From positions 6,373 to 70,372 of the forward strand of contig NZ_LMBW01000001.1 in NCBI RefSeq assembly GCF_001439915.1: a DNA stretch of 64,000 nt, read 5' to 3'. The notes under the pieces are model-generated. The model was given only the letters and a program-made list of their open reading frames with translations. It did no database searches and was not told the DNA's origin. Source of the DNA: Fredinandcohnia humi (GTDB lineage: Bacteria > Bacillota > Bacilli > Bacillales > Bacillaceae_L). Of this stretch, positions 42,108 to 50,275 are shown in pieces; the stretch's first letter is position 1; every line of letters starts with the position of its first letter. The position numbers and the translations under genes were made by a program.

Positions 42108-42773
42108 TTACACAACTAAAAAAGACTGTGCTGTTCCACCGTTTACCTGCGTAAACATTGCGCCAAGTGACGTAATCAATTTCTCACAACCCTCAATTTG
42201 TAAAGAAGGCTTCAGATACACAATCTGAATCGCATTTTTAGTTTCAGCGGTTACTGCGGTTCGCTGGGAATCCACGTAGGGGCTTCCAAACGCTCCAGTA
42301 TCATCACCGGATACAATTTTATCCTTCATCGAAATGTCTCTTCCGTTTATCCCCATGTACTCATCTTCCGGTAGTCCAACTCGAACCTCAATATTTCCGT
42401 TGATTTTATTCAAGTCATAGATTCCAACTGGTATCTCATATTGAATTGAAAAGAAATTATTCAGGTCAGCAGCCGAATGAATTGAATTCAAAAAGTTTTG
42501 CTTTTGAACCCGGCGATAAATAGCTTCCACGGATGGACGATAGCGATTTGGATCAGTCCCGACCTTTTTAAAAATGTCTCTCCATTCGGCTATGCCTTTA
42601 ACATCGGTCACAGGCTTATCCTCTAAATCAAAAAAGAGAGACTCCTGAAAGGTTTGTAATCTGCCGCGAATCATTTGTGGAGAATCGCCAACTTCGATAT
42701 GATCGTATTGAATAATCCCTAGCTTGAAATCGGGGACAAGTTCCTTTAATTGTGGCGAAATTCGAATTTCCAT
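42108..42773 (-). CDS. B3/B4 domain protein (PheT B3/B4-like)
   Basis: A 221-residue protein related to the B3/B4 domain of phenylalanyl-tRNA synthetase beta (COG3382). Visible family traits are WRDIFKKVGTDPNRYRPSVEAIYRRV, FSIQYEIPVGIYDLNKI and DDTGAFGSPYVDSQRT. Some relatives act as tRNA-editing or DNA/RNA-binding proteins; function here unknown. The ATG at 42773 has GGAGGG 7 nt upstream. Divergent from queG. Confidence 0.85.
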   Translation of the reverse strand: MEIRISPQLKELVPDFKLGIIQYDHIEVGDSPQMIRGRLQTFQESLFFDLEDKPVTDVKGIAEWRDIFKKVGTDPNRYRPSVEAIYRRVQKQNFLNSIHSAADLNNFFSIQYEIPVGIYDLNKINGNIEVRVGLPEDEYMGINGRDISMKDKIVSGDDTGAFGSPYVDSQRTAVTAETKNAIQIVYLKPSLQIEGCEKLITSLGAMFTQVNGGTAQSFLVV

Positions 42774-42872
42774 CAATTATCCCTCCAAAAATTATTGTAA
42801 ATAGTGTACCATAAATCCTAGTGATTCTATATTAGAACGGCTTATATATTTGAAGGAAGGAGGTCACGGGAC

Positions 42873-44006
42873 TTGGATATATTACAACTTCAACAAGAGT
42901 TAATCGACTACTGTCAAACAATTGGAATTGATAAAATTGGTTTCGCGAGTGCTTCCCCGTTTGAGGAGTTAAAATCACGACTTCTACGGCAACAGGAATT
43001 AGGCTACCAGTCAGGATTTGAGCCAAAGGATATTGAAAAAAGAACAAATCCAGAGTTGCTTCTTCCAGGAGCAAAATCAATAATTGCGATTGCGTTGGCC
43101 TACCCGGCAAAACTTAAGGATGCTCCAAGAAGTACACGTAATGAGCGGCGTGGAATGTTTGCTCGCGCCTCTTGGGGAGACGATTATCACCATATTTTGC
43201 GGGACCGGCTACAAAAGCTGGAATCATTTATTTTAGAAAAATTACCTGATGCAAAGCTTCAATCAATGGTCGATACAGGTGAATTATCCGACCGTGCTGT
43301 TGCGGAAAGAGCGGGAATTGGCTGGAGCGGGAAAAACTGCGCGATTATTACCCCTGAGTTCGGTTCCTATGTGTATTTAGGAGAAATGATCACAAATATA
43401 CCATTTGCACCTGATACACCGATTGAGGATCAATGTGGTTCATGTCGGGCATGTCTTGATGCATGTCCAACGGGAGCATTGGTGCAGGGCGGACAAATTA
43501 ATGCACAGCGATGTGTTAGTTTTTTAACGCAAACAAAGGATTTTTTACCGGACGAATTCCGGACGAAAATTGGAAATAGGCTGTATGGCTGTGATTCCTG
43601 TCAAACCGCTTGTCCGAAAAATAAAGGTATCGACTTTCATTTTCATGAAGAAATGGAGCCAAATCCAGAGGTTGTGAAACCTTTGTTAAAACCAATTTTA
43701 TCGCTTAGCAATCGTGAATTTAAAGAAACATTTGGTCCGTTATCGGGTTCTTGGAGAGGGAAGAAGCCCATCCAGCGAAATGCGATTATCGCCCTTGGTC
43801 ATTTTAAAGACAGCAGTGCGATTCCAGAATTGACACAAGTGCTAATGGAGGACCCCAGACCTGTTCTAAGGGGAACGGCCGCATGGGCTCTTGGAAGAAT
43901 TGGCGATGAGAGTGCAGTTGAGATTTTAAAAGAAGCAAGTTTGAAAGAAAAAGACAAACAAGTCCTAGAAGAGATCGATAAGGGAGTGAATATGTTAACA
44001 GAGTAA
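42873..44006 (+). CDS. queG: Epoxyqueuosine reductase QueG (YhbA)
   Basis: A 377-residue enzyme that performs the last step of queuosine synthesis in tRNA, using a cobalamin and two 4Fe-4S clusters. Cluster motifs are CGSCRACLDACPTGAL (about 188) and CDSCQTACP (about 238). The C-terminal 100 residues form a HEAT-like repeat (SAIPELTQVLMEDPRPVLRGTAAWALGRIG). The start is a TTG at 42873 behind AGGAGG. It begins the B. subtilis-like yhbA-yhbB-cspR-prkA-yhbH block. Confidence 0.95.
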   Translation: MDILQLQQELIDYCQTIGIDKIGFASASPFEELKSRLLRQQELGYQSGFEPKDIEKRTNPELLLPGAKSIIAIALAYPAKLKDAPRSTRNERRGMFARASWGDDYHHILRDRLQKLESFILEKLPDAKLQSMVDTGELSDRAVAERAGIGWSGKNCAIITPEFGSYVYLGEMITNIPFAPDTPIEDQCGSCRACLDACPTGALVQGGQINAQRCVSFLTQTKDFLPDEFRTKIGNRLYGCDSCQTACPKNKGIDFHFHEEMEPNPEVVKPLLKPILSLSNREFKETFGPLSGSWRGKKPIQRNAIIALGHFKDSSAIPELTQVLMEDPRPVLRGTAAWALGRIGDESAVEILKEASLKEKDKQVLEEIDKGVNMLTE

Positions 44007-44032
44007 AAAAGGATGCAAGGCATCCTTTTTTA
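44005..44032 (+). terminator. queG terminator
   Basis: AAAAAAGGATGC pairs with GCATCCTTTTTT. Confidence 0.9.
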
Positions 44033-44057
44033 TATACATTTGACATCCTCCCCGCGC

Positions 44058-44337
44058 GACGAAAAAATCAAAATATTGACGCATAAAACTTGCGGGTGAC
44101 GCAAAAATCGAAAAGTTGACGCATATAATTCGCAGGCGACGCAAATATCGAAAAATAGACGCATAAAACTCGCGGGCGAAGCAAATATCAAAAAATAGAT
44201 GCATATAATTTGCAAGCGACGCAAATATCAAAATATTGACGCATAAAACTCGCAATCGACGCAAATATCAAAAATCAGACGCATAAAACCGGCAGGCGAC
44301 GCAAATATCAAACCGAAGACGCAAATCCTCCCATACA
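44058..44337. repeat. 20-bp tandem array 2 (GACGCA core, 14 units)
   Basis: Units begin at 44058 and exactly every 20 bp to 44318 without a single phase slip. B units read GACGCAAATATCAAAAATA, A units GACGCATAAAACTCGCGGGC, in alternation (seven 40-bp repeats). The core and the A/B alternation are shared with array 1 at 8430-8790, while the spacers differ. It occupies the queG-yhbB gap. No gene or hairpin is evident in it. Confidence 0.92.
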
Positions 44338-44424
44338 CGCAATTCCCCATATTAAATATTTTCTACTTAAAATACATTTTCTTTCATATTGTGTAATATC
44401 ACAGCATGAAGGTGGTGTTAGTTG

Positions 44425-45309
44425 ATGAAAGCGACTTTAGCAAAGGTGATTGAGACAAAAGCACAATTGCTGGTTGGAAATAAACGAGGTGCTTCTTCCG
44501 TAAAACTGCCAGATAAAGACCTTGCGTTCATTCGGCGAAAAAAAGAGCTGATGACAAAACGTGCTGCGGAAATCGTCAAATGTAATTCACACGGACAAAT
44601 CATTGGGAAAAATGAAGTGGATGGAAAAATGCATCTCAACTATCTTGTTCATTATCAATATTTAATTCGTCAAAATAATAACCTGTACATCGAGGAACAT
44701 TGTGAGGAAAGAAAGGCCGTTTTTACATTAAATAAATTAATAAGTGATGAAGAGGTACCAAAGGAAATAGATACTCCTTTTGAAACCATGGATCGGGAAA
44801 CTCCAGTAGAAGATACCAGAGATTTTATATATAACCGGCTTGCTGCGGTCCAATACGCTGAGCGTTGGTGGAATGACTACAACCCAAAATATAAAAAATT
44901 CACAGACAATTGTACGAACTTTATTTCGCAATGCCTCCATGCAGGTGGCGCACCGATGCATGGATACCCGAATCGTAATAAAGGCTGGTGGTTTCAAAAT
45001 AATAATTGGAGCTATAGTTGGTCTGTTGCTAATGCATTGAGATTATATTTAGGTAATTCACAAAAAGGACTTCAAGCAGAAGAGGTATCTTCGCCGAGAG
45101 AGCTTTTATTGGGAGATATAATTTGCTATGACTTTGAGGGAGACGGACGATTTAATCACAACACGATTATTGTAGCTAAGGACATTGAAGGCTATCCACT
45201 TGTCAATGCCCAGACGCAAAACAGCCGGATGAGGTATTGGTCCTATTATGATTCTACGGCATATACTCCTAATATCAAATATAAGTTTTTTCATATCACC
45301 AATAACTAA
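44425..45309 (+). CDS. yhbB: YhbB-like amidase-domain protein
   Basis: A 294-residue protein. The C-terminal half is a papain-like amidase domain (PF12671): the likely nucleophile is Cys163 in FTDNCTNFISQCLHAGGAPM and the histidine is in GRFNHNTIIV. The N-terminal half is predicted alpha/beta and lacks a signal peptide. B. subtilis YhbB sits at the same place in the block and is a sporulation gene; a role in spore peptidoglycan or coat is inferred. AAGGTGG precedes the ATG. Confidence 0.85.
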   Translation: MKATLAKVIETKAQLLVGNKRGASSVKLPDKDLAFIRRKKELMTKRAAEIVKCNSHGQIIGKNEVDGKMHLNYLVHYQYLIRQNNNLYIEEHCEERKAVFTLNKLISDEEVPKEIDTPFETMDRETPVEDTRDFIYNRLAAVQYAERWWNDYNPKYKKFTDNCTNFISQCLHAGGAPMHGYPNRNKGWWFQNNNWSYSWSVANALRLYLGNSQKGLQAEEVSSPRELLLGDIICYDFEGDGRFNHNTIIVAKDIEGYPLVNAQTQNSRMRYWSYYDSTAYTPNIKYKFFHITNN

Positions 45310-45349
45310 AAAAATATTTTTGGTATAATAGCGATTGAGGTGAAAGAAA

Positions 45350-45823
45350 GTGGGAGTACACGTCGTATTATACCAACCTGAAATCCCTGCAAACACAGGG
45401 AATATCGCACGGACATGTGCAGCAACAGATACAACCTTACATTTAATTCGGCCACTTGGCTTTTCAACAGATGACAAAATGCTTAAGCGTGCGGGATTGG
45501 ATTATTGGGAGTTTGTACAGATTCATTATTACGATTCTTTAGAGGAACTCTTTTCAACATATAAGGATGGAGAGTTTTATTACATCACGAAGTTCGGAAA
45601 AAAAATACATTCATCCTTTGATTATAGTGCCGTACAAAAAGATCATTTCTTTGTATTTGGTAAAGAAACAACAGGGCTGCCTAAGGATCTTTTCCAACAC
45701 AACATGGAGCGGGCTTTACGTCTTCCGATGACAGGTAACGTTCACTCCCTAAACCTATCCAATACCGCAGCCATTCTCATATATGAGGCATTAAGACAAC
45801 AAAATTACCCAGGACTTACGTAA
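45350..45823 (+). CDS. trmL: tRNA (cytidine(34)-2'-O)-methyltransferase TrmL (CspR)
   Basis: A 157-residue SPOUT enzyme that methylates the wobble ribose of tRNA-Leu isoacceptors. NIARTCAATDTTLHLIRPLGF, FGKETTGLP and LRLPMTGNVHSLNLSNTAAI form the trefoil-knot SAM site. The start is a GTG at 45350 with GAGGTGA upstream; TATAAT is at 45324-45329. Confidence 0.95.
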   Translation: MGVHVVLYQPEIPANTGNIARTCAATDTTLHLIRPLGFSTDDKMLKRAGLDYWEFVQIHYYDSLEELFSTYKDGEFYYITKFGKKIHSSFDYSAVQKDHFFVFGKETTGLPKDLFQHNMERALRLPMTGNVHSLNLSNTAAILIYEALRQQNYPGLT

Positions 45824-45827
45824 AATA

Positions 45828-45867
45828 AAAATGACCTTTACCACTTTTGGTAAAGGTCATTTTCATT
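45828..45867 (+). terminator. trmL terminator with GACCTTTACC stem
   Basis: AAAATGACCTTTACC pairs with GGTAAAGGTCATTTT. The same 10-bp stem occurs twice more in the manganese riboswitch leader at 57529-57591. Confidence 0.88.
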
Positions 45868-45874
45868 CTTGTCT

Positions 45875-46052
45875 AGCGCAAGTAGCCTAGCCCCTCGAGG
45901 TCATAAGCCAATCCGTCAAGAAGGATAAAGGGCATCCTTCTCGCCAGCTTTTCTTATGCTTGTCGGACTTGCACAGGAAGTGCTGACATTGACGGTTACC
46001 ACAGGACGTGGCAGTAGTTAGTCGATGTTCCTCTTTTCGAGGCACTTGCGCT
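45875..46052. repeat. Structured intergenic repeat-like element
   Basis: The ends pair (AGCGCAAGTAGCC with GGCACTTGCGCT). Inside are CCCTCGAGG, a CATAAG/CTTATG pair, an AGAAGGAT/ATCCTTCT hairpin, and two small hairpins with AGGA loops, GCAC-AGGAA-GTGC (45971-45983) and CCAC-AGGAC-GTGG (45999-46011). The flank pattern CTAGCCCCTCGAGGTCATAAG is one I associate with widespread Bacillaceae intergenic repeats. It lies at the 3' end of a 31-codon gene. Confidence 0.65.
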
Positions 46053-46060
46053 TTTCGTTC

Positions 46061-46156
46061 TTATTTTTTATTTACGCTTGGCTTATCTTCGTATGCGGAT
46101 GTAAAGATAGCCACCAAGAAGGTAACCATTACACCTAAAATAAGGATTAAATTCAT
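46061..46156 (-). CDS. 31-residue single-pass membrane peptide
   Basis: A very short gene: ATG at 46156, TAA at 46061-46063. The product is MNLILILGVMVTFLVAIFTS followed by AYEDKPSVNKK, one helix and a short charged tail. AAGGAGG is well spaced upstream, and TTCACA-18-TATAAT (minus strand, 46237-46266) is a fair promoter. I do not know the family. The gene lies between trmL and prkA, reading away from prkA. Confidence 0.6.
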   Translation of the reverse strand: MNLILILGVMVTFLVAIFTSAYEDKPSVNKK

Positions 46157-46401
46157 GTGCTTTTCCTCCTTCTATGTATGAGGTCCAACAAAATTGAACC
46201 ATCGAGTATCCTTCATAAAAAACACATCTACATATATTATAACCCAATTTCAATTTTGTGTGAATGCTATCTAAGGACAAATTGTAAACATTTTCGCACC
46301 TTTCAAAAATAGGCGCATACACTAGAATAACCCCAAAACAAACATACCCTTATTTTTAAAAAATGTTTTTTAATTTGTCCACTCATGAAAACTAAGGGAA
46401 T

Positions 46402-46445
46402 TAATCTTACAAATCAACTTAGGACATGTTGAATTTTGTAAGATT
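46402..46445 (+). promoter_or_regulatory. Long inverted repeat upstream of prkA
   Basis: AATCTTACAAA...CAAC pairs with GTTG...TTTTGTAAGATT. It ends just before the sigma-E-like promoter and could be a regulator site or a hairpin of a longer transcript. Confidence 0.5.
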
Positions 46446-46448
46446 AAA

Positions 46449-46477
46449 GCATGTTAAAGGACATCCTCGCATACATT
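46449..46477 (+). promoter_or_regulatory. Sigma-E-like promoter of prkA
   Basis: GCATGTT (46449-46455), a 14-bp spacer and CATACATT (46470-46477) closely match the mother-cell sigma-E consensus. The prkA start is 49 bp downstream. B. subtilis prkA is a sporulation gene. Confidence 0.7.
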
Positions 46478-46525
46478 TTAATAAACGTGCAAAAGACATC
46501 AAAGATGGAGGAGGCCCCTAAATTA

Positions 46526-48421
46526 ATGGATATCTTAAAAAAAATAGAACAGTTTCGTGAAGAGGAACAGCGTTTAAAGTGGGAAGGAACCTTCGCTGAG
46601 TATTTAGAAGTCTTGAAGGAAAAGCCATGGGTTGCACAGTCGGCTCATTCCAGAGTTTATAATATGGTTAAGGATGCGGGAATTGAAGAGGAAGATGGAA
46701 AGCGCAAGTATAAATTCTTCGACCACCAATTATTTGGTCTTGAGGAAGCACTTGAGCGCTTAGTAGAAGAATATTTTCATCCAGCTGCCAAGCGACTTGA
46801 TGTTCGAAAACGAATTTTATTATTAATGGGTCCTGTTAGTGGCGGTAAATCAACACTCGTTTCCATGCTAAAAAGAGGATTAGAAACGTACTCACATACG
46901 GAACGGGGCGAAGTTTTTGCGATTAAAGGCTGTCCAATGCATGAAGATCCACTGCATCTTATTCCACATCATTTAAGAGAGGACTTTTTTGATGAGTATG
47001 GGGTTCGAATTGAAGGTAATTTATCTCCGCTAAATATGATGAGGTTGCAGGAAGAATATGGCGGTCGAATTGAGGATGTAAGGGTTGAGCGAATATTCTT
47101 CTCTGAGGATAAACGTGTTGGAATTGGAACATTTAGCCCCTCTGATCCGAAATCACAGGATATTGCTGATTTAACAGGAAGTATAGATTTTTCAACGATA
47201 GCTGAGTTTGGTTCAGAGTCAGATCCACGCGCCTATCGCTTTGACGGGGAATTAAACAAAGCAAACCGTGGGATGATGGAGTTCCAGGAGATGTTAAAGT
47301 GTGATGAAAAATTCCTCTGGCATCTACTTTCCTTAACTCAAGAGGGTAATTTTAAAGCAGGAAGATTTGCGTTAATTTCTGCTGATGAATTAATCATAGC
47401 TCATACGAACGAAACAGAGTATCGATCATTTATTGCCAATAAAAAAAATGAGGCGTTGCATTCACGTATCATCGTAATGCCAGTTCCTTATAACCTGCGC
47501 GTCTCTGAAGAAGAACGAATTTATGCAAAGATGATCAAGGAAAGTGACGTCCGCGATGTCCATATTGCACCACACACCTTTAAAGTGGCGGCAATGTTTA
47601 CGATTCTTACAAGATTAAAAGCACCTAAAAAAGGTGATGTCGATATTATAAAAAAAATGAGATTGTATGATGGAGAAAGTGTGGAAGGCTTTAACTCTGT
47701 TGATGTCGAGGAGCTTAAAAAGGAATATCAGGATGAGGGTATGAGTGGTATTGACCCGCGTTATGTGATTAACCGTATATCTTCAACCATCATTCGCAAG
47801 GAAAATCCAGCTATTAATGCATTAGATGTATTACGTTCCTTAAAGGATGGTCTTGAGCATCATTCATCAATTTCGAATGAAGACCGTGAGCGCTATTTGA
47901 ATTTCATCTCGATTGCTAGACGTGAATATGATGATATCGCGAAAAAAGAGGTTCAAAAGGCGTTTGTTTATTCGTACGAAGAGTCTGCGAAGACATTAAT
48001 GGATAATTACCTAGATAATGTTGAAGCATACTGTAATAAAAATAAACTTCGTGATCCGTTGACTGGTGAAGAAATGAATCCTGATGAAAAATTAATGCGT
48101 TCGATTGAGGAGCAAATTGGAATCTCTGAAAATGCGAAGAAGGCGTTTAGAGAGGAAATCCTCATTCGTATCTCAGCATATGCACGAAAAGGAAGAAGAT
48201 TTGATTATAATTCACATGAACGTCTGCGTGAAGCAATCCAAAAGAAATTATTTGCCGACCTTAAAGACGTAGTGAAAATAACAACTTCCTCAAAAACACC
48301 GGATGAGCAACAGCTTAAGAAAGTAAACGAGGTCGTAGCAAGGCTAATTGATGAACACGGTTATAATTCAACATCAGCTAATGAACTGCTACGTTATGTA
48401 GGAAGTTTATTGAATCGATAA
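46526..48421 (+). CDS. prkA: PrkA, serine kinase/AAA+ ATPase of sporulation
   Basis: A 631-residue protein, the same length as B. subtilis PrkA. The start MDILKKIEQFREEEQRLKWEG is conserved. Walker A is GPVSGGKST (102-110); the C-terminal third is the PrkA-specific domain (DPLTGEEMNPDEKLMRSIEEQIGISENAKKAFREEI). PrkA is described as a kinase or AAA+ protease active in the mother cell during sporulation. GGAGGAGG lies 11 nt upstream; the frame is open to 46451 but that overlaps the promoter. Confidence 0.95.
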   Translation: MDILKKIEQFREEEQRLKWEGTFAEYLEVLKEKPWVAQSAHSRVYNMVKDAGIEEEDGKRKYKFFDHQLFGLEEALERLVEEYFHPAAKRLDVRKRILLLMGPVSGGKSTLVSMLKRGLETYSHTERGEVFAIKGCPMHEDPLHLIPHHLREDFFDEYGVRIEGNLSPLNMMRLQEEYGGRIEDVRVERIFFSEDKRVGIGTFSPSDPKSQDIADLTGSIDFSTIAEFGSESDPRAYRFDGELNKANRGMMEFQEMLKCDEKFLWHLLSLTQEGNFKAGRFALISADELIIAHTNETEYRSFIANKKNEALHSRIIVMPVPYNLRVSEEERIYAKMIKESDVRDVHIAPHTFKVAAMFTILTRLKAPKKGDVDIIKKMRLYDGESVEGFNSVDVEELKKEYQDEGMSGIDPRYVINRISSTIIRKENPAINALDVLRSLKDGLEHHSSISNEDRERYLNFISIARREYDDIAKKEVQKAFVYSYEESAKTLMDNYLDNVEAYCNKNKLRDPLTGEEMNPDEKLMRSIEEQIGISENAKKAFREEILIRISAYARKGRRFDYNSHERLREAIQKKLFADLKDVVKITTSSKTPDEQQLKKVNEVVARLIDEHGYNSTSANELLRYVGSLLNR

Positions 48422-48428
48422 TTTGATC

Positions 48429-48575
48429 AAATACGCCTTGGCGTATTTGCCGCCCAGATTTTTTAGGCCCACACGAGGTGGGTCACAAAGACGTTGCCAC
48501 AGGAAGTGGCGTTCTTAGTCTTTGATCCTTTGCTCGAAAAATTTCCTTCGAAAATCTGTGGCACCCGCCGGAGGC
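48429..48575. other. Structured element in the prkA-yhbH intergenic region
   Basis: Nested pairings: AAATACGCC/GGCGTATTT (48429-48448), AGATTTTT with AAAATCT (48456 and 48551), CCCAC/GTGGG, CAAAGAC/GTCTTTG (48486 and 48518), and an inner GCCAC-AGGAA-GTGGC hairpin (48496-48510). It is not a simple terminator. The AGGA-loop hairpin is shared with the element at 45875-46052. Confidence 0.6.
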
Positions 48576-48675
48576 TTTAACTTTATTCATTAGGGTTACA
48601 CCCTCCAACTGAATTGTATATTTTACAGCATTTGTTTCCCACCTTAAATCAGGTGATGAATGCTGAATTAAGTTA

Positions 48676-48715
48676 AAGGGATTGGACCAGATGATTGGTC
48701 TAATCCCTTATTTTT
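48676..48715 (+). terminator. Terminator downstream of prkA
   Basis: AAGGGATTGGACCA pairs with TGGTCTAATCCCTT, then ATTTTTC. It separates prkA from yhbH; the remaining about 330 bp to yhbH holds no gene and no promoter I can assign with confidence. Confidence 0.85.
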
Positions 48716-49047
48716 CAAATAGGACGTTGATGTGAAGCTTGACCAATTTTTAAGATCTAGGTGGGTAATCTATTTTTCTTTATAGGGCGGAACTTGTCTA
48801 ATTTTAAGATTTACCGCCTAATTTACGAAATCCTTTGTCAATAATACGATATTTTTGCATAGTATAAAGTAATCTACTTTTGCTTCATTTTGCATGAAGA
48901 TGGGTAGAAGTTGGTCTTTTTTTATTTACAAACAAGATGTTGTTTCGTTTAACGAAATTCAGTAGAAACCGTCAAGATAATGTATGAAGGTCAGGGTAAA
49001 AATGTGAATGGTTCGCAAAAAAAATAAAAATTAGGAGGGGAAAGATT

Positions 49048-50229
49048 ATGTCGAAAGGTAATTCAAAGAATTTTGTCATTTCCCAAGAAGATTGGTCCCT
49101 CCATCGCAAAGGCCAGGATGATCAAACAAGACACCAGGAAAAGGTACAGGACGCCATAAAGAATAATTTACCTGATTTGATAACGGAAGAAAGTATCATT
49201 ATGTCAAACGGAAAAGATGTCGTTAAAATTCCAATTCGTTCCTTAGACGAATATAAAATCCGTTACAACTATGACAAAAATAAACACGTTGGCCAAGGGG
49301 ATGGAGACAGCCAGGTAGGTGACGTCATTGCAAGAGATGGCTCAGGACAAAGCGGGGGGAAAGCAGGTCCTGGAAAAGGGCAGGGTGCAGGCGATCAAGC
49401 AGGTGAAGATTATTATGAGGCTGAGGTCTCAATGATGGAGCTTGAGGAGGCACTATTTAAGGAACTGGAGCTGCCGAATCTAAAACGAAAAGAGCAGGAT
49501 CAAAATATTGTAGAGAACATTGAGTTTAATGATATCCGCCGTACTGGATTAATGGGGAATATTGATAAGAAACGGACGATGATGTCGGCATACAAACGAA
49601 ATGCGATGGCTGGCAAGCCAAGTTTTCATCCGATCTATCGAGAAGATTTGAAATTTAAAACGTGGAATGAAATTGTAAAACCAGATTCAAAGGCTGTTGT
49701 GCTTGCAATGATGGATACGAGTGGATCCATGGGAATATGGGAGAAGTATATGGCAAGAAGCTTCTTCTTCTGGATGACTCGATTTCTAAGGACGAAATAT
49801 GAAACAGTCGAAATTGAATTTATTGCTCACCATACTGAAGCAAAGGTTGTATCCGAAGAGGACTTCTTTTCGAAAGGAGAAAGTGGAGGTACGATTTGTT
49901 CATCTGTATATCGCAAGGCGTTAGAGATTATCGATGATAAGTACCCAACAACACGTTATAATATTTATCCATTCCATTTCTCAGATGGCGATAATTTAAC
50001 ATCAGATAATGCAAGATGTGTGAAATTAGTGAGTGAGTTAATGAAAGTTTCAAATATGTTTGGATATGGCGAGGTAAACCAGTATAATCGCCATTCAACC
50101 CTTATGTCGGCCTATAAAAATATTGAAGACGAACGCTTTAAGCATTATATTTTAAAACAAAAAGCAGATGTATTCCATGCAATGAAGAGCTTTTTTAAGA
50201 AGGATCAAGAAGATAAGATGTACGCGTGA
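49048..50229 (+). CDS. yhbH: Sporulation protein YhbH
   Basis: A 393-residue protein of the YhbH/UPF0229 family with a vWA-like C-terminal domain: [24 protein letters not shown] is the MIDAS-like start and [12 protein letters not shown] the distal acidic site. A Gly/Gln-rich linker (about 83-125) precedes it. The gene follows prkA as in B. subtilis and E. coli (yeaG-yeaH), so the two probably act in one process. GGAGGGG precedes the ATG. Confidence 0.95.
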   Translation: MSKGNSKNFVISQEDWSLHRKGQDDQTRHQEKVQDAIKNNLPDLITEESIIMSNGKDVVKIPIRSLDEYKIRYNYDKNKHVGQGDGDSQVGDVIARDGSGQSGGKAGPGKGQGAGDQAGEDYYEAEVSMMELEEALFKELELPNLKRKEQDQNIVENIEFNDIRRTGLMGNIDKKRTMMSAYKRNAMAGKPSFHPIYREDLKFKTWNEIVKPDSKAVVLAMMDTSGSMGIWEKYMARSFFFWMTRFLRTKYETVEIEFIAHHTEAKVVSEEDFFSKGESGGTICSSVYRKALEIIDDKYPTTRYNIYPFHFSDGDNLTSDNARCVKLVSELMKVSNMFGYGEVNQYNRHSTLMSAYKNIEDERFKHYILKQKADVFHAMKSFFKKDQEDKMYA

Positions 50230-50230
50230 A

Positions 50231-50258
50231 AAAAGAGAGGGGGGACCCTCTCTTTTCT
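50231..50258. terminator. Bidirectional terminator
   Basis: AAAAGAGAGG pairs with CCTCTCTTTT between convergent yhbH and the pectate lyase gene. Confidence 0.85.
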
Positions 50259-50275
50259 TATGAAGCTATTAATAT

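Noticed and set aside
43995-44264. Minus-strand open frames (64-89 codons) over array 2
   Set aside because: Same artefact as for array 1; composition follows the repeat and no start signal is present.
45875-46052. Insertion sequence
   Set aside because: It has paired ends but only about 180 bp and no transposase or target duplication; better seen as a structured intergenic repeat.
48716-49047. Possible second promoter or leader of yhbH with direct repeats (AATTTTAAGAT-like)
   Set aside because: Repeats are imperfect and AT-rich; I cannot assign a sigma-specific promoter with confidence.
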